DNA of 64,000 nucleotides from Lepidostoma basale (GCA_022606425.2 JAHDVF020000053.1:1116001-1180000); one strand, 5' to 3'. Positions 31,183 through 42,359 are shown, numbered from the stretch's first letter. Notes: generated by a model from the sequence alone, not told the origin. Numbers and translations are program-made.

Positions 31183-31867
31183 AAAAACTAACTAACTAAC
31201 TAACTAACTAACCATCACGCCGTCTCCCCGAAAGGGTAGGCAGAAAGAATGGACTACCACACTTTAATCGATGCGGCACTCCATCCTTCTCTTTTCGCCA
31301 TCGCGAGAGACGCGGTGTGATGGGTTGCGAACCTCATCGCCACCAAAAGGCATCTCCCGCGCACACTTCGATCGTTCAACGTCTACATAATAAATCTAAA
31401 ACAAATTATCTGAAATACGATGATATAAAATAAAACAACATAGAAAAATAATTTAACACATAATGTTATTTTAGATGGTGCACTTGTCGTCAGCTGGACG
31501 ATCCGGAAATTTGTGTTTATTTAATTTTTATTCCAAGTTTTCCACAGTTTTATTTTAATTTACTGTAATAAGGCACTTAACACAATCCAACACCAGCAAG
31601 CACTTAAAAATATTATTGAAGAATTTATTCAAATTGTCATTGGAACAAATGAAAAATTTATTTTTACACCTGTCAAAAATCTTTTTATAAACGAAAAAAC
31701 TTATATAATTTTAACACCAAAACAGTAAAAATGTATTTTTTGTCACAAATTACTATCATAAAGAGCGACAATAATCAAATTGACCAAAACAATTCACTTA
31801 TACACGAAATATCTCCAAATATTGGTAGCACCATATGAACCAAACCAAATTTTCAAAATCAGAACCA
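31183..31867 (-). mobile_element. S1 element, near full-length
   Basis: Minus strand starts tctgattttgaaaatttgg (31867) and ends with an extended (ttag)n tail (31186-31212), ~685 bp. It matches the copy at 51617-52276 along its whole length, defining both ends. The 3' ~70 bp equal the TTAG-tailed LINE. No long frame. Confidence 0.85.
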
Positions 31868-32286
31868 ATCACTTCAAAAAAATATTTAAATAGCCATGTG
31901 TTTATTTTCTTCGTTCATCAATAGTTTCACGAACGACGGTAACGAAGAATATGACAACGTTTATGCATAAATAGATCGCACTGTTTAATACTCCCCTCGC
32001 GGTGCTTGTCCCCCGAGGTGAACTTTTTGTAATAAACATCGCCCCCGGCACTTTTAAACTTTTTCTTGTCTTAAAAAAATAGCGATGGGCATTCTAACAA
32101 ACTTTCGTCGACTTATTCCTGTGAATCATTATTTTCTTCAATGAACTTTATTAAATCAGACATAAGAAGTAACCTTACAGACGAAAGTACTACTGCTTGT
32201 ACGAGTATTCTATTAAAAGCTACCAGCTATGAACCCGATATAAAAAAATGGCATCTTGCATCCAACAACAAAAATCTCACTAATAA
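31868..32286. other. Unassigned, one GC-rich patch
   Basis: 31,990-32,060 reads ctcccctcgcggtgcttgtc with cccgaggtgaac and atcgcccccggcac. No splice-bounded frame or known element was recognised. Confidence 0.35.
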
Positions 32287-32490
32287 TGAAGTTAACTAAC
32301 TAACCATCACGCCATTTCCCCGAAAGAGTAGGCAGAAAGAATGGACTGTCACACTTTAACCGATGCGGCACTCCATCCTTCTCTTTTTGCCCCGCGGGAG
32401 ACGCGGTGTGATGGGTTGCGTACCTTATCGCCACCAATAGGCATCTTCCGGGCACACTTCGATCGTCCAACATCCACAAAATAAATCTAA
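32287..32490 (-). mobile_element. S1 element, 3' fragment
   Basis: Minus strand ends in atggcgtgatggttagttag-like tail; contains ccgcatcggttaaagtgtga and accgcgtctcccgcgg. Truncated at aataaatctaaatg. Confidence 0.75.
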
Positions 32491-33029
32491 ATGTTATGGA
32501 TTGGTGGTCCGGAAAAGGTACGGGTCCTAATATTATGATGCACTTATGGTAAAAAAAATGTAACATATCTATTTCGAAAATTAAAATGGATGCCCGCTTA
32601 TTTGAGGGACGCGTGTGGGTTTGACTATAGACAAGACAAAATGTTTCTAGTAATAAAATTCTAAAAAAAAGTATTTTTTACGAATATTCGAAAGAGTATT
32701 TTCACGTTCCTTACGTAAATGCCCCGTGTTAGACAAAACGTGTAAACTTGTAATATAAAAAATCTAATTTCAACCAAAGAATATTTTGTTATTATTTTTC
32801 ACGCCATTAATAAAAAAGATTTCCAACTATCGTTATTTGAATATTATAGAAACTTAATTCTATATTCAGCAGTATTATGATTCAAATTACTTTCCAGTTC
32901 TGAGATATTTAATTTATATTTTTGTTCAATAAAGAGGCGGTAATACTATGGAATTCCATAATTACGCTTTTTTAATTTTATTTATAGAATGTATTCAATT
33001 TAAAATCTATATATGAGTATCATGATAGG
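32491..33029. other. Unassigned AT-rich stretch
   Basis: Only a weak similarity (ggaattccataattacgc, 32950) to the arms of the 25,126 repeat. No gene seen. Confidence 0.35.
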
Positions 33030-33600
33030 TCGCTCGTTTTTGATATTTCCATTCTCTTCCATGTCACTCTGTCATGTGCAGACTGCATCCAGGTTATTCC
33101 GACATTTCTGTTCAGATCATCCTTCCACCGTATTGCGGTCGCCCTGCATCTCTCTTTGCCGTCTACGGTCTCCAAGTCAGCAGTGTTCTTGTCCATTTTT
33201 CATCTGAGCTTCTTGCTACGTGACCTGCTCATTGCCATTTTAGAGTCGCCACCCGGTGGATGATGTCAGTGTTCAGACCTTTGTTTTTTTTTCTCACCGT
33301 ATCGTTTTTGACTCTCTCTCTTAGGCTTATTCCTAACATGGCTCTTTCCATGGCTTTTTGGATCACTCGTAGTTTCTCGGCACTTTGTTTGGACAATGTT
33401 ACAGTTTCAAGACCATAAGTAAAAACTGACAGAACACGGGCTTTATATACTTTTCGTTTCATGTTGATCAATATTTTCCGATTTTTAAGGATGTAACCCA
33501 TGTTTCCGAAAGCTGCCTAGCTTAGTCCAATTCTTCTTTTTAGCTCTGCGGTTTGGTTATCTCGGCCCTATCGGGCAGCTGGGCAGCTTTGAAATAAATA
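33030..33600 (-). mobile_element. RTE-like LINE C-terminal fragment
   Basis: Minus strand: VYKARVLSVFTYGLETVTLS, AMERAMLGISLRERVKND, then IIHRVATLKWQ and, in another frame, the GHVA and GRPQ regions. Same family as 57635-58020 and 36415-36610. Confidence 0.75.
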
Positions 33601-33739
33601 CCTACTTAAAACATTATGAGAATCTGATGAAAATATTTATGAAATTTACTAAAACTAAACAATATGAGGTTAGTTCTATTCACATAGAAATACTAACAGT
33701 TATTTATTGTTTCTTGTACAATGATATAAAACTCCATAT

Positions 33740-33850
33740 TAAATAATTAATAGGAATAAAAAAAATCTAAGAAAATCGAAACATGTCATTCACATAAATT
33801 ATAATTAATAAATCTTTTAAATAACTTTTTTTTTAAAAGACAATACTAAG
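33740..33850 (+). repeat. Family A repeat remnant
   Basis: AATCGAAACATGTCATTCAC then ataaattataattaataaat; the stem II half is lost. Confidence 0.45.
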
Positions 33851-33854
33851 GATT

Positions 33855-34015
33855 TAAATCAATGATATTTGAATTTATTTTACAAGCTTCAATGTGAGCA
33901 GAAAATAGCTCATTATTATGAAGAAGGAATCTGGTCGTGTCCAGGCTTGAACCCAAGTCCCCTGGATTAGGAACCAAGCGTTCTATCCCCTAGACCACCA
34001 CCCGTCATACGTTTT
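33855..34015 (-). mobile_element. tRNA-derived SINE-B, copy 1
   Basis: Minus strand: ACGGGTGGTGGTCTAGGGGA (A box), GGGTTCAAGCCTGGACACG (B box), then a body with aatgagctattttctgctca. A second, older copy is at 45615-45795. Confidence 0.7.
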
Positions 34016-34144
34016 CATTCGTATTAATTAATTTGTACTTTGGTGGTTCCAAATATTTGTAGGGAAAAATTAATTAGGTAATTATTCACTATAAAATGAG
34101 TAACAAACTGTTAGATAAAGTGAAAAATAAATAATTTTATAATA

Positions 34145-34600
34145 ATTATTTGTTTCTCACTAGAAACGAACATGTAAATTATTTGGAAACAGAATATGGT
34201 GGTCGAGGCATTTACAGGACTTATGACCTATCATTGATCGGGTTAAGCGATCGCTTTATGTAATACAACATTCCCCATTCCGCCCTTCTTACGAACACCA
34301 CGTCAGACAATTATTTTTTGAAAGTTGTATATTTGTTACCATGTTGAGAAACATTTCACATATTTAAGTTCAATCTACACTAGCGCCATCTATTGAGACT
34401 CTATGTAAGCATTAAGCAAAAATCTTTATTAATGTAATGTGAAAAGATATCAACCGAATTATCACACATTACATGACAACGCCTGGAGAAAACTCTCGAA
34501 TTTGTATATGCTTTTAACTTTGACCAATTTTTATACAACATTTGGTTTTTACGGTATTTGTCTACAGTATTTGTATACATAACAAAAAAAATAGAAACAT
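34145..34600 (+). repeat. R520 repeat copy
   Basis: Contains ggtggtcgaggcatttacag, aagcgatcgctttatgtaat, accaccacgtcagac-like sequence, tagcgccatctattgagact and the end block tatttgtctacagtatttgt. A few gaps versus the 2310 copy. Confidence 0.7.
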
Positions 34601-35004
34601 AATTTATAATACAAAACATGTATACAAATTAATTATAATATATATATATATTCAAGATGATAATAAAGTATAAATGATCTTATTTTTCGAATTTCGTGTT
34701 CTCAGTTTCATGAAAAATATGATCATTACGGCGAAATTTTCTCGTTCTTCAGTTATATTAAATAGCGTCTCTACATCTCTCAAGCTGGTACTCTTTAATG
34801 TTTTTCGAACCTTAGATTTTTCCCACAGCCGACGCGAAGTTCTACGATCTTTACTGAAAGGGTAGAAAACTTTTTATTCCTTTAGCACATGGCCTAAGAA
34901 TGGCACCTTTTTGACTTCAATATTACTTTATTTCTAGCGGTACTTGCTAATTAAAGGCTCAAAAGTTGAATTTATAATAGGTCAATTTTTGAAACAACAT
35001 TCAT

Positions 35005-35250
35005 TAAATATAATTATACTTTTTATTACAACACTTTCTTATTTTCACCGAACACAGAAATATTTCGGTCACAAGTAACCTTTACCACTTAAAAAATGTT
35101 TACATTTATAAAGGTTACTTGTAACCGAAGCATGTCGAAACATTTTCAAATTGTATACATTAATAAAGGTCACTTGTGATCGTAACATGTCTGTGTTAAG
35201 TGGAAATAAAAAATGTTGTAATACAAAGAATTATATTTATTCAAATATGA
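35005..35250. repeat. Inverted repeat, hammerhead-like family B (three cores)
   Basis: Same ends as 6107-6312 (aatataattatac.../...attatatttattcaaa). Three cores: minus at ~35,047-35,080 (AAAGGTTACTTGTGACCGAA), plus at 35,105-35,137 (TTATAA-A-GGTTAC-TT-GTAACC-GAAGCATGTC, a perfect 6-bp stem II), and plus at ~35,160-35,197 (TAATAAAGGTCACTTGTGAT then CGTAACATGTC). Confidence 0.7.
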
Positions 35251-35259
35251 ATCCAAAAC

Positions 35260-36390
35260 ACAAATTGAAGGCAATTATAGAAGAAAGAGTCCTTAAAGTC
35301 TCGCACGCAGAATGTGCGATGAAGGCGTACTTTCAATATTGATATATGGAGCAGAAACGCTTCTCTCTCTCTGGTTTTAATCCTGGGATTGGTTTGCAGA
35401 AATTTCCTATATTCCTCTCTTCCATTATTCCCTGTCTTGTGCGGCTTTTGAAATCTGCATATGATGAGCAGCGCACGTCCACCAACAGGTCCTCCAGGTA
35501 CTCTCGGTGTGGGTGTCCTCTAGAGTTTGTCCCCTCGGTCATACCCTCCATTATGGCATGCAAGAGGTCTTCTTGTCGTATTACATGGCTGATCCATCTT
35601 GTACGCCTTTCGGACAAGGTCCTGAGCAGATGCCTTCCTCCTTCGATTCTTTGGAGAACTTCCTCATTTGTAATGTGGTCTCTCCAGGAAATTTCTAATA
35701 GTCTTCTACAGGACCACATCTCAAAAGCCTCAAGTCTCCGTTTATCTCTTTCGGATAGGTACCATGTCTCGTATACATAGGTCTTGATGAGGAGTATTCT
35801 CAATTTTAGGTCTATATTATTCGATTCTATTATTTTCGACCTTTTATTGAATGCAAGCCTAGCCTGATGTATACGGCTGTCGACCTCGCTCTTAGACCGA
35901 CCGTCCCATGTTATTTTGCTCCCGAGGTAGACAAACTCCTTGGTGTTCTTTAGTGGAACTCCTGACATCACTACTTTTATCTGTTGTTGCGTTCGGCCTA
36001 CAGTCAGCAACTTTGTTTTGTCTTTATTTATCTTTATGGAGCAGAAACGCTTAGACTGACGAAATTGAGTATGAGGAAGCTCCGCGAAGCGGAGAGGATA
36101 CTTGAAAGAGCCTTTCTTAAATACATATAAAACTCATATAAAACTCTCAGACCGGATAAAAAACACTGAGATACGCAGAAGGTCTGGTCAAAAATGTGGC
36201 TAAGGCATGGTCATTTGTGAGATATTTTGACAGACTACGAAACCAACGATGGACTAAAAAAATGGTGGAATAGAGACCTCGTAAAGATTAAAGAAGTAGA
36301 CGGACACTCCATGATGGTATGATGATTGCTGTTGACTGACATGGAGGCAGTCTATGTCCGGCAGTGAGTGGATCGGCCGTATAAGAAGAA
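35260..36390 (+). mobile_element. RTE-like LINE copy split by another LINE
   Basis: Left part (35260-35362) ends in VLSILIYGAETL; the right part (36035-36390) resumes at the same bases and reads TLRLTKLSMRKLREAERILE. It ends in a gaagaagaagaagaaag tail. The 18-bp sequence tatggagcagaaacgctt occurs at both joints and is an exact target-site duplication of the inserted element. Confidence 0.8.
35363..36034 (-). mobile_element. RTE-like LINE inserted with exact 18-bp duplication
   Basis: A 225-codon minus-strand frame (35333-36010): FVYLGSKITWDGRSKSEVDS, LRILLIKTYVYETWYLSERD, RLLEISWRDHITNEEVLQRI, RRTRWISHVIRQEDLLHAIM and PGLKPEREK near the end. 3' end is agagagag-like rather than GAA. It is 5'-truncated at 36034. 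Confidence 0.85.
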
Positions 36391-36414
36391 GAAGAAGAAA
36401 GTAATTTATATACC

Positions 36415-36610
36415 CTTCTTCTTCTTCTTCTTCTTCCTCAGCCTATTCCCACCCACTCCTGGACAAAGGCCTCCTCCATTTGCTTTCATGTAACTCTGTC
36501 CTGTGCAGATTGCATCCAGGTTATTCCGACGTGTCTGTTCAGGTCATCCTTCCACCGTAGTTGCAGTCGCCCTGCATTTCCCTTTGCCGTCCACGGTCTC
36601 CAAGTCAGCA
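36415..36610 (-). mobile_element. RTE-like LINE 3' end, tail-to-tail with neighbour
   Basis: Begins (plus) with cttcttcttcttcttcttcc, the complement of a GAA tail, then cccactcctggacaaaggcc shared with 57,650. Only ~190 bp; it points towards the GAA tail that ends at 36,390. Confidence 0.75.
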
Positions 36611-36984
36611 TAAGTTTAACATAAGTTTAAATCATATAAGTTTTCGAAAACATAGTAATGAAAACGTGATAGTTTTTTCGCTTTTAGCAATCGCGTTTTC
36701 ATTATATATTTTATAATTGAGTTTTCTAAAATAAAAACCAAAACCATCATTAAGAAGTTTTTGCCGTAAATTAACTGAATTAGAAGTGTTGCTTTCTTTC
36801 ATTTTGTCTAAATCAGGTGTAAAATTAATTAGGAAAAAAAAGTATTAGGTGTAAAAAAATTAATCCCTTTAATTTGGTAGGGGTAAATGTTTAATAATAG
36901 CACCCTTGCGATGATTAATTTATAAAAAAACGGCACTTCATAAATCAGGAAATTTAATACTAACATATAAATTATATATTTTTA

Positions 36985-37900
36985 AATAAACAGGATGTTC
37001 CTTTAGATAACATTTTAAGCAGTTGGTTTAGAAAGCTTATTATTCTTCTTCTTCTTCCTTATTGTAGACCTATGTGGTCTGTTCTCCAGAGTGTTGCTCC
37101 TCCTGTGAGGTAGATTCCCAGCTGTCCTTCCATATTTTAGGAGGTCTTCCACGAGGACGAGTCCCATGAGGTTGATTATGCAATGCAATATAGGGGAGTC
37201 TGGTGGTGTCCATTCTTTGAACATGACCGTACCAGTCCCCTTTTCGCTGTCTGCTCCATCTTATAAAATCCTCAACCTCACAAATCTCTCTTATTTTGGT
37301 GTTCCTCACGCGATCCCTCAGTGTCTTGCCTGATATTGTCCTCAGTGTCTTCATTTCGGAAGTCCTCAAACTTGTTTGGTCCTTACTGTGTCTGCCCTCG
37401 CTTCGACGCCATATGTTATTATTGGTCTTACGAATGCTTTATAGATTCTCGTCTTACTCTTAATGGCCATGTCTTTATTTTTTCATATTGTGGATTTGAG
37501 AGCCCCGGAGATTGCACTAGCCTTGTTTACTCGGGCTTATAGTTCTTCCCGCAGATCAGCTCCCCCCACCAGGTCTATGCCTATATACTTGAAGGTCCTG
37601 ACCTGTTCTATGGGTTGATTTTCTATAACCAGGTTACATGTTTTGGGTATTTTGGAAAGCGTAAGATTTATTTTGGGTTAACATTCTAAATATTTCATAA
37701 TCTAATATCAAATGCCTTTTTAAATTCAATGCATGAAAACAAGATGTTCCTTTAGATAAAATTTTAATCTGTTGGTTAAGAAAGCGTAAGATTTCTTTTG
37801 GGTTAACATTCTACATATTTCATAATCTAATATGAAATGTTTTTTTTTTACTTCAATGCATGGATACAGGATGTTCCTTTAGATATCATTTTAAGCTGTT
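36985..37900. repeat. ~120-bp tandem repeat split by a LINE
   Basis: Units share aggatgttcctttagata, aagcgtaagattt.ttttggg and ttcataatctaatatgaaat. Units at 36985-37038, 37656-37760 and 37745-37895. The LINE at 37040-37655 interrupts the first unit at ...agaaagc. Confidence 0.7.
37040..37655 (-). mobile_element. RTE-like LINE fragment, GAA tail
   Basis: Minus-strand 99-codon frame: LRTISGKTLRDRVRNTKIRE, IRWSRQRKGDWYGHVQRMDT, GTRPRGRPPKIWKDSW; upstream coding to 37,650 is frameshifted. The tail is gaagaagaagaa at 37,040-37,055 reversed. The short agaaagc motif recurs at the far joint. Confidence 0.75.
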
Positions 37901-38319
37901 GAGTTGATTTTTAACCCTCTTACTAAGAGTAAGAGGGTACCAACTAACAAAATTTCATATTTGGCTTTTTTTCGTGAAAAGGGTTCTTACTAAACTTATC
38001 TATACGTACAATTAAAAAAAAACATGTAATAGTATCGTCATTTTGATGTTACGAAAAGAATCAAGTTCCATCTGATCATTCAAAACACACGATTCACTGA
38101 AGAAGGATTCATTTACACTTAGAACTTTATTATTCCAACTGTCGCCAGAGAAAATTAACACGCTTCTCGGTAAAAGAGTTTCATCTGTTTCACATGGAAC
38201 CCTTTCATTCCAAGATACACACCCGAAACCAACAAAACTTTAACTTCATTTTTCTCAGCTTTTTACCTTTGACAGTTTGAAACCTTCTTACTCTCACTCA
38301 TGTGACGATTTGATAAATC

Positions 38320-38990
38320 TTAAAAAAAGACGTTTGTTTTCGTTATTAATACGAATGAAAACATCTGTTTCGCCTGTCTAAGGAATTATAAAATATTTGA
38401 TAATGTCTTAGATAAACGAAATTCAATGTAAATAATGAAAATAAAATAAAATTATTAAGAATTTTTCTATGTTTATTTTAAGTGTAAAATTTACTTATTG
38501 ATTTTCGTCTTCGACCGGTTTCGGCAGCTCGCTGCCATCTTCTATGTCATTTCGAAATTCTCTGTATTGTATCTTTGCCAACATTAGTCATATTATAAAT
38601 CACATTTTTAATTATATACACAAATTTACAGTTAGAAATACCTGGAAATAATGGATTAGGTAAAATCGTTCACAATTCAACCCCCACCATTAGCATCCCC
38701 TACATAAGGACAACAAAGTTTGATGTAGGTACCAGAAGATGGCAGCGAGCTGCCGAAACCGGTCGAAGACGAAAATCAATAAGAAGATTTTACACTAAAA
38801 ATAAACATAGAAAAATTCGTAATAATTTTTTTTATTTTCATTATTTGCAATGAACTTTCAATCTACCAAGAAATTTCAATCAACAACATAAATAATTTGA
38901 AATTCAATGTCATTCGCTTAAATTTTAATAAAACTTCTACAAAACAGACTTTTTCATTCCCATTAATTATTTAATACGGAGTTAGACATC
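38320..38990 (+). repeat. Family A copy split by a hammerhead-type element
   Basis: Left part ends TTGATAATGTCTTAGATAAA and CGAAATTCAATG; the right part resumes at 38,899 with the same bases, then tcattcgcttaaattttaat and aacttctacaaaacagac. The insert carries a 12-bp duplication, gaaattcaatgt (38418-38429 and 38899-38910). Confidence 0.75.
38430..38898. repeat. Hammerhead-like family C, complete 469-bp insertion
   Basis: Exact 12-bp target duplication defines its ends. Inverted arms of ~125 bp flank a ~175-bp spacer. Plus-strand core at 38733-38764: CAGAAGA-T-GGCAG-CGAG-CTGCC-GAAACCGGTC; the minus-strand core in the left arm has TAGAAGA and the same stem (38510-38545). U4 of CUGANGA is A. 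Right end continues with caagaaatttcaatcaacaa. Confidence 0.75.
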
Positions 38991-38999
38991 AACGTTCAA

Positions 39000-39535
39000 A
39001 AAATTAACAACAAATTAATGAAGTTCGCAAACAAATTTATTATAAAAAAAATCCCTTAAATGTGATGGGAGAATGCTTACAGTAATAGTTTCAGAATAGC
39101 GTGTATGGCTTATTACAATAGTTTGAACTTGAAAAGGAGAGTACCTACAAATATTATATAAAATATGTATGCTTTACATGTAATACGGAGGGATTATGTA
39201 AGATACTTGGTGGCGATACGAAAATAATTTAGGAAAATGTGCTTAAGCCCTCGTGTTACAGAGGACACCTGCGTAGAAGGACTTAGCAGAGAACTTCGAC
39301 GGTTGTCGGGGATATAGGGGAAGGAAAATTAAATGTAAAATATTTGCAATGATAAACCTTAAGACCATATCTATAATAAACGAGAATTAGTAAATATTAT
39401 CCCATATTAATATAAAATCTCAAGATTCTTAAGACGTTATAATTACTGGATTATTTTGATGGACATTTCTTATCTAAAGAAAACATGGCATGATAAAATA
39501 AATAAATTACTAAAAGACGGTCAATATATTCTATG
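39000..39535. other. Unassigned stretch
   Basis: No recognised exon or repeat apart from a faint LINE-like phrase (aaacatggcatgataaaata, 39,480). Confidence 0.35.
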
Positions 39536-39539
39536 AAGG

Positions 39540-39982
39540 CAATATGCAGTACATAATGGAGTTCTAGTACCAAACCTTATGTATGAGAGTGTAGCATGGA
39601 ACTGGCAAAAGAAGAATAAAAATAGAAAAAATGAGGAGAAATGAAATATGGCAGTACATAATGGAGTTCTAGTACCAAACCTTATGTATGAGAGTGTAGC
39701 ATGGAAGTGGCAAAAGAAGAATAAAATTAGAAAAAATTAAGGAGAAATGAGATCTCTTAGACGAATGTGTGACAAATATGTGTGTGATAGAGTGTCGAAT
39801 GCATATGTCAGAAGTGAATGCAGTAAGAATGAAAGTGCTATGAATAAAATAATTAAATGACTCTTATGACGGTTTGGACACATAGAAAGAATGAATAAAA
39901 AAAATAAAGGTAAAGAAAGTATATGTGAACGACGTAAACGGAACTAGAAGTATAGGAAGACCAAGGAAAATGTGGCATGATC
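39540..39982 (+). mobile_element. TTAG-tailed LINE with internal tandem duplication
   Basis: Two adjacent ~117-bp copies of gcagtacataatggagttct...agaagaataaaa (39547 and 39650), then decayed SLRRMCDK, GHIERMN and GRPRKMWHD segments. Breaks off at 39,982 where a minus-strand copy begins. Confidence 0.75.
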
Positions 39983-39984
39983 TC

Positions 39985-40400
39985 TTCTGATATAATCCTC
40001 TAGTTTCTTCAACATTCATACATCGTGTCATGCACGCACTTCGATTTCTCCGACTCTTCACGTGGCCGACATTTAATTTTTTTATTATTTGATCGGGCCA
40101 CGTTTTCTTCGGTCTTCCTATATTTCTAGTTTTATAAACATAGTTAACATTTACTTTTTTATCATTTTTTATTCATTCATTATTTCCATGTGTCCAAACC
40201 ATCTTAATGTTAATTTCATTATTTTGTTCATAACACTTTCATTCGCACCGAATTCCTTTCTTATATTTTCATTAGGCACTCTATCACACACAGAGTATCA
40301 ACACATTCGTCTAAGAGATCTCATTTCCACTGCATTTTTTTCTACTTTTATCCTACTTTTGTCAGTTCTTTGCTTCACTTTCATACATATCCATACATCT
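39985..40400 (-). mobile_element. TTAG-tailed LINE, tail-less inverted partner
   Basis: Minus strand from the EEARG/MTRCMN region to the SEAWN region, frameshifted. Its 3' side abuts the 3' side of the preceding plus copy, both lacking tails. Confidence 0.7.
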
Positions 40401-40499
40401 TTATGCATATATTAATTTACTTATATATTACAAACATCAAGTAAACCGCATTGAAAGTAGTTTAAATATATAACACTGTGTTTTAGTTTTAGTGTTTTA

Positions 40500-41312
40500 G
40501 AACTGCAAGCCCTGGTGTCTAGTATGTATGAGGTATGCAAGTGATACGATTTGATGATGAATGTGAATAAGTCCAAGGTAATGATTTTCGAAAAAGAAGG
40601 AAGCATGACAGTCTGCAACATTAGTGTAAATGGTGAAAATCTGGAACAAGTGGATGAATTTGTTTATTTAGGAAGTATGTTTACAAAGGATGGGAGGGTG
40701 GAGAAGGATATTGAAAGAAGGGTTGGGGCAGGCAACAGAATAAATGGTGCACTTAAAGTTGTCATCGCAAACAAAAGCCTATCCAAAAAAGCCAAGATGG
40801 CAGTGCACAATGGTGTTCTTGTGCCGACCCTTATATATGAAAGTGAAGCATGGAACTGGCAAAAGAAGGATGAAAGTAGAATAAATGCATTAGAAATGAG
40901 ATCTCTAAGACAAATGTGTGACAAATCTGTATATGATAGAGTGACAAATGCAAGTATAAGAAGTGAATGTGGTGCGAATGAAAGTGTTATGAACAAAATA
41001 AGGAAAGGGTCATTAAGATGGTTTGGACACATGGAAAGAATGAGTGAAGACAGAATGGTAAAGAAGGTACATGTAAACGGCGTGAACGGAGCTAGAAATA
41101 GAGGAAGGCCGAGGAAAACGTGGCACGATCAAATCAATCAAATATTGAATGTCGGACACGTGAGGAGTCGGAGAAATCGACGTGCGTGCATGACAAGATG
41201 TATGAATGTAGAGGAAGCGAGAGAAGTATGTCAGGACAGAACAGTGTGGCGTTCCATTCTTTCTGCCTACCCCTCCGGGGAGACGGCGTGATGGTTAGTT
41301 GGTTAGTTAGTT
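40500..41312 (+). mobile_element. TTAG-tailed LINE, best-preserved coding copy
   Basis: A 246-codon frame (40551-41291) is open from the RT thumb (MNVNKSKVMIFEKEGSMT, VYLGSMFTKDGRVEKDIERR) through RWFGHMERMSEDRMVKK, RGRPRKTWHDQINQILNVG and RRNRRACMTRCMNVEEAREV to AYPSGETA. It is followed by a predicted hairpin (cccctccgggga) and gttagttggttagttag. 5'-truncated just after the YADD region. This looks among the youngest copies. Confidence 0.9.
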
Positions 41313-41924
41313 TAGTGTTATAGTTATATATTCATGACGACATTTAAAACATTAAAACAGGGTAAATACGTATTAGGCCGTATTAACTAAGTACCATTAA
41401 ATGTTCTTACGAAACATCGATATCGTTTTCAACTGCGTGCCTCTATTAATTGGAAAATTTATTATACTAAAACGAAAATTGCCGAAACCTAAACAATTTA
41501 ATATAAAAATAGGAAACACACGCCGGTCGAAAATCTTGAAAAAAAATAAACTCGATCCATTTTACCAGTTCATATAACGAATTGCTTTTCGACATGTAAT
41601 GTAATAATTTTCGATACAAATCAAAGAATAAACCCTTTCCTTGTAAGACAGAATGTGTAATTCTATTGTAGAAAAAATATCAAGGCTGAAAGTTCTTATT
41701 AATAGAGAGTAGCGGTAAAATGTTAACATGCTTAAGCGTATAAAATTAAAGTATTGTATGAAAACTAACCTGGGATACAAGATTAAATTAGGGAAAGTAA
41801 ACCAGACAGTAGAAATATCGGGGCGAATAGGGTTGCGCTGGGCAGCTTTCGGCAAACAAAAACACGTCTTTGAAAACAAAAAAAAACTCCAATATGTCTA
41901 AAGAGAAAAGTTTATGATTCATAC
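41313..41924. other. Unassigned stretch
   Basis: No recognised feature; frames at 41562-41879 have no family. Confidence 0.35.
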
Positions 41925-42355
41925 ATACTGCCGATGATGACTTATGGGATGGAGACTATGACCCTCACCAAGAGAAATGTAGAGAGATTAAGAGTCACGC
42001 AGCGTTCCATGGAAAGACATATGCTCGGCGTCAGTCTCCGAGATAAAATCAGAAATGAGGAGATTAGACGCCGAACAAAAATAACGGACATCATGGAACG
42101 ACTAGCGAGACTGAAGTGGCAATGGGTGGGTCATGTGGCGAGACAAAGTGAGGATAGATGGACCGAAAAAATAATAAGGTGGAGACCATGGGAAAATAGG
42201 AGAAGCGTCGGCAGGCCGCAAAAAAGGTGGGCCGACGTCATTGCTGCCGTGGAGGGGAAAATGTATCTGCAGCTGGCAGAAAATAGAGACGAGTGGAAAG
42301 GAAGGGAAGAGGCTTATATCCAGCAGTGGACTGATGAAGATGAAAACTAACCAAT
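41925..42355 (+). mobile_element. RTE-like LINE, intact C-terminal frame
   Basis: A 138-codon frame: LPMMTYGMETMTLTKRNVER, HMLGVSLRDKIRNEEIRRRT, LKWQWVGHVARQSEDRWTEK, RRSVGRPQKRWADVIAAVEG and a stop after QWTDEDEN. It is the classic C-terminus of insect endonuclease/reverse-transcriptase LINEs. No decay visible over 414 bp. Confidence 0.85.
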
Positions 42356-42359
42356 ACAA

